Origin: Phoronis australis
Taxonomy: Eukaryota; Phoronida; Phoronidae
Direction of reading: 5' to 3'
DNA: 64,000 bases
NCBI GenBank assembly: GCA_002633005.1
Contig: NMRA01000176.1
Location: 445,740-509,739 of the forward strand
Below, piece after piece: positions 61,956 through 64,000 of this stretch. Under the pieces are notes generated by a model. It made no database searches. It was not told the origin of the DNA and worked only from the letters and a program-made list of their open reading frames with translations. Positions within the stretch are counted from its first letter, which is position 1. Every line of letters starts with the position of its first letter. The position numbers and the translations under genes were made by a program.

Positions 61956-62003
61956 ATTGGGCCCTTTCTTTGTGAGTGGCCACTCACAAAGAAAGGGCCC
62001 AAT
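61956..62003. repeat. Perfect 48-bp palindrome without spacer
   Basis: The left arm attgggccctttctttgtga continues with gtgg; the right arm is its exact reverse complement. The centre lies between 61979 and 61980. The flanks do not continue the symmetry. Confidence 0.9.
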
Positions 62004-63899
62004 TCTTAAAAGAATTTGCCAATCAAAACACGAAAAGGGTGGCCACTTGAATGTCATCAATGGTCCTCTTCAAGAGCTGGGCCCCTAAATATGAAAAGAT
62101 CTATATTTTCAAAAGTCAGGAAATGCGTAGCAACTGATATCTGCCAGGCCATCAATTTTCTCAGCGATACAAAATTTAGAGAAAGAAAAACACGAAAAAT
62201 AGAGCGACAGTTGTCTTTATCCTTTGCTAGAGAAGGGCCTCTGGAAAATGTAATTTTGCATTTATGCATTTAGTAAACTGTCTTATTGAATTTAAAATTC
62301 CAGTGGTTTAATATGCCCGCAAAAGCTTCGCTTTACGAAGTTTCTTGATTTTTCGAAGTACATGTATGAATGATAAAGTGCACGTTTTCAATTGCGTTTA
62401 GACAACCTATATGTATGCAACAAAACGGAGATCCTAACAAAAATGTCCTAGGCAGGGCCCTCAAAGTGTAAACCGTGCACTGATACCGAGTTATCAAATG
62501 TTCTCTTGAATTTTCTCTCTTATCCGTATTCGTTGTCTTTCTTTTCTCGACTGTCCCCGGCCCCAAGCCTATGTCGGTTGCCATGGTTTAACCCTGACGC
62601 CTTCAAAATTTTTGGGGGCACGCCCACCCCCCGCCCCCCGCTTCCAGCGGCCCTCAGTGGGGGACAATCCGGGGATGCAGTCATCAGGATTTGAGTAACC
62701 GTGCACCAAAGAAGTTTCACGGAGAGAATGCGCTTAGGGCTAGGGCATTGACGGGTAGCTGCAGGGGGGCTGCCTCCAAGTAAATGTAGCTGAGATCGAA
62801 CAGTGTGACAACATGAAATTCGATCTACGGTTAGTGAATTTAAACCACTAGTATAGTTCCTAGGTCAATAAACAATTTATTGCCATTTGAATTGTGAGAA
62901 CATTTTGGTACACTTTTTAAAGCTGTCCGACATTCATCAATATCCTTGAAACTTGTTTCAGATAGACAAAAATCGCTTAGTGTACTTCGCCGCACCCCCT
63001 CCTCCGCTTCCTACGCGCCTGAATTAGATACTCTGTTAAAGACTATCATTTGTGAATTAATTTTGACTCGATTTTTGACGTCAAAATTGGTTTTAGGAAG
63101 TTCATAGCTAAAATGAAGAAACTAAAATTTCTTTATCTGAATCCTGAAGTTTATGTGTGGGGCTGAGCAAAAATATGAACACTTGAAACAAGTGTCGTCT
63201 TTGCAAGTCGTTTTCGACAAATCGCTTCAGCCACAGCTTCAGGTCAAGATTGAAAGTTAAAATATTTCATGTTTAGTTCTCAGGAGCTCATAAACACTGG
63301 TTCTTACCGTTGTTTGTTCACCAGCCTTGCGTTCACAGTCCATTGCGAGAATGCAATTGCTTTCTGCAGTGCACTTCAAATTTATAAATCGTATGCGAGG
63401 TGTGAAGAATGAACGGTTTAGGTGCGACACATAGGCGGATATTTTGTTCTTCGGTTTCCGATATTAGGAAGAGAAGGAAAGTGTTGAGGAAGGAGAACCA
63501 GATGTTTTGATCACGATTGGTGATAACATTGTTTTTACGTATATTCAATATCCTGACCAACGCTTCAGTGGTACATCACACCATCATCACCAAGGAAACA
63601 AAAACGTCACAAAAGGGTCATTACAAATCAAGAGCTACTGTTTCGTGTATTGGCATCTACACCTACGAATTAGCTAAATTTCTTAACCAAATTTTGAGTC
63701 CACTTACCGAGAGCTCTTATTTTTTTATTTTTAATGCATGTACATGTACATTTAATGGCCAGAAATAACGTACCCAGTTTGAGGTTGGGTGCTTCAGTTC
63801 TGGCTTTAACAAAAGTATATAATAGCGACTAATAGATATATAAGGCAATAAAATGTACCTGGAAAGGGGAAAGGGGAGCGGGGGAAGGACTTTCACGCG

Positions 63900-63930
63900 C
63901 CATTCACACACACACACACGCACACACACG
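63900..63930. repeat. CA dinucleotide repeat
   Basis: A short cacaca tract interrupted by cg. No coding sense. The bases from about 63023 to the window end otherwise show no recognised gene. Confidence 0.9.
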
Positions 63931-64000
63931 CCGTGTTGAAATTATGTCTGGAGAAAGTAGGTTCTATATAAATACGTACAAACATAAACACATATAAAAA

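Larger units (their letters stand above)
60005..63022. mobile_element. Candidate 3-kb nested DNA element with cagg-cgtaggaagc ends
   Basis: The left end cagggccgtaggaagcgg (60005) and the right end, read inward from 63022, caggcgcgtaggaagcgg agree at 16 of 18 positions. The interior holds an inverted pair (60005-60405 against about 62310-62655, sharing gaagcgggg, gggcac, aaccctaacgcc/ggcgtcagggtt, tgtcggttgccat and cgaagcttttgc) and copies of other repeats. No intact coding region is seen. Target duplications were not found, so this may be several nested insertions. Confidence 0.4.

Overview
This is animal nuclear DNA: AT-rich, with introns, many simple repeats and mobile-element remnants, and runs of N from a draft assembly. 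Exons were joined by reading GT-AG (once GC-AG) splice sites and checking that reading phase carries across every junction. The gene content (a leucine-rich-repeat/death-domain protein, a CLCA protein, lysosomal beta-mannosidase and an LDL-receptor class A protein) and compact introns suggest a marine invertebrate, perhaps a deuterostome such as a lancelet or acorn worm. The species cannot be fixed from the sequence.

Layout. 1-1633: duplicated low-complexity DNA and a possible untranslated exon. 1634-5471 (+): two-exon LRRD1-like gene, about 753 residues. 5472-10966: intergenic, with one copy of a dispersed repeat and a 43-bp tandem array. 10967-25696 (-): complete 15-exon CLCA gene, 1046 residues, with an intact HExxH protease motif and a complete VWA MIDAS; its fifth coding exon is present twice around a single N. 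25697-28466: intergenic region between two head-to-head genes. 28467-48037 (+): complete 17-exon beta-mannosidase gene, 944 residues, with both catalytic glutamates and one GC-AG intron. 48038-51077: intergenic. 51078-54284 (-): at least two exons of a type II membrane protein with eight LDLa repeats; the first exon is not found. 54285-64000: no gene recognised; nested and inverted repeats, an 886-base gap and several palindromes.

The four genes have unrelated roles (death-domain signalling, secreted metalloprotease/channel regulator, lysosomal glycan breakdown, endocytic or cell-surface receptor). I see no operon-like or pathway-level link. The unusual content is in the non-coding part: foldback elements built from inverted tRNA-like modules, a 1.66-kb THAP-domain transposon with Kolobok-type TTAA ends, a minisatellite that grew out of an exon/intron junction, a dispersed repeat with six copies here, and an exon duplication that is either an assembly artefact or a real alternative exon.
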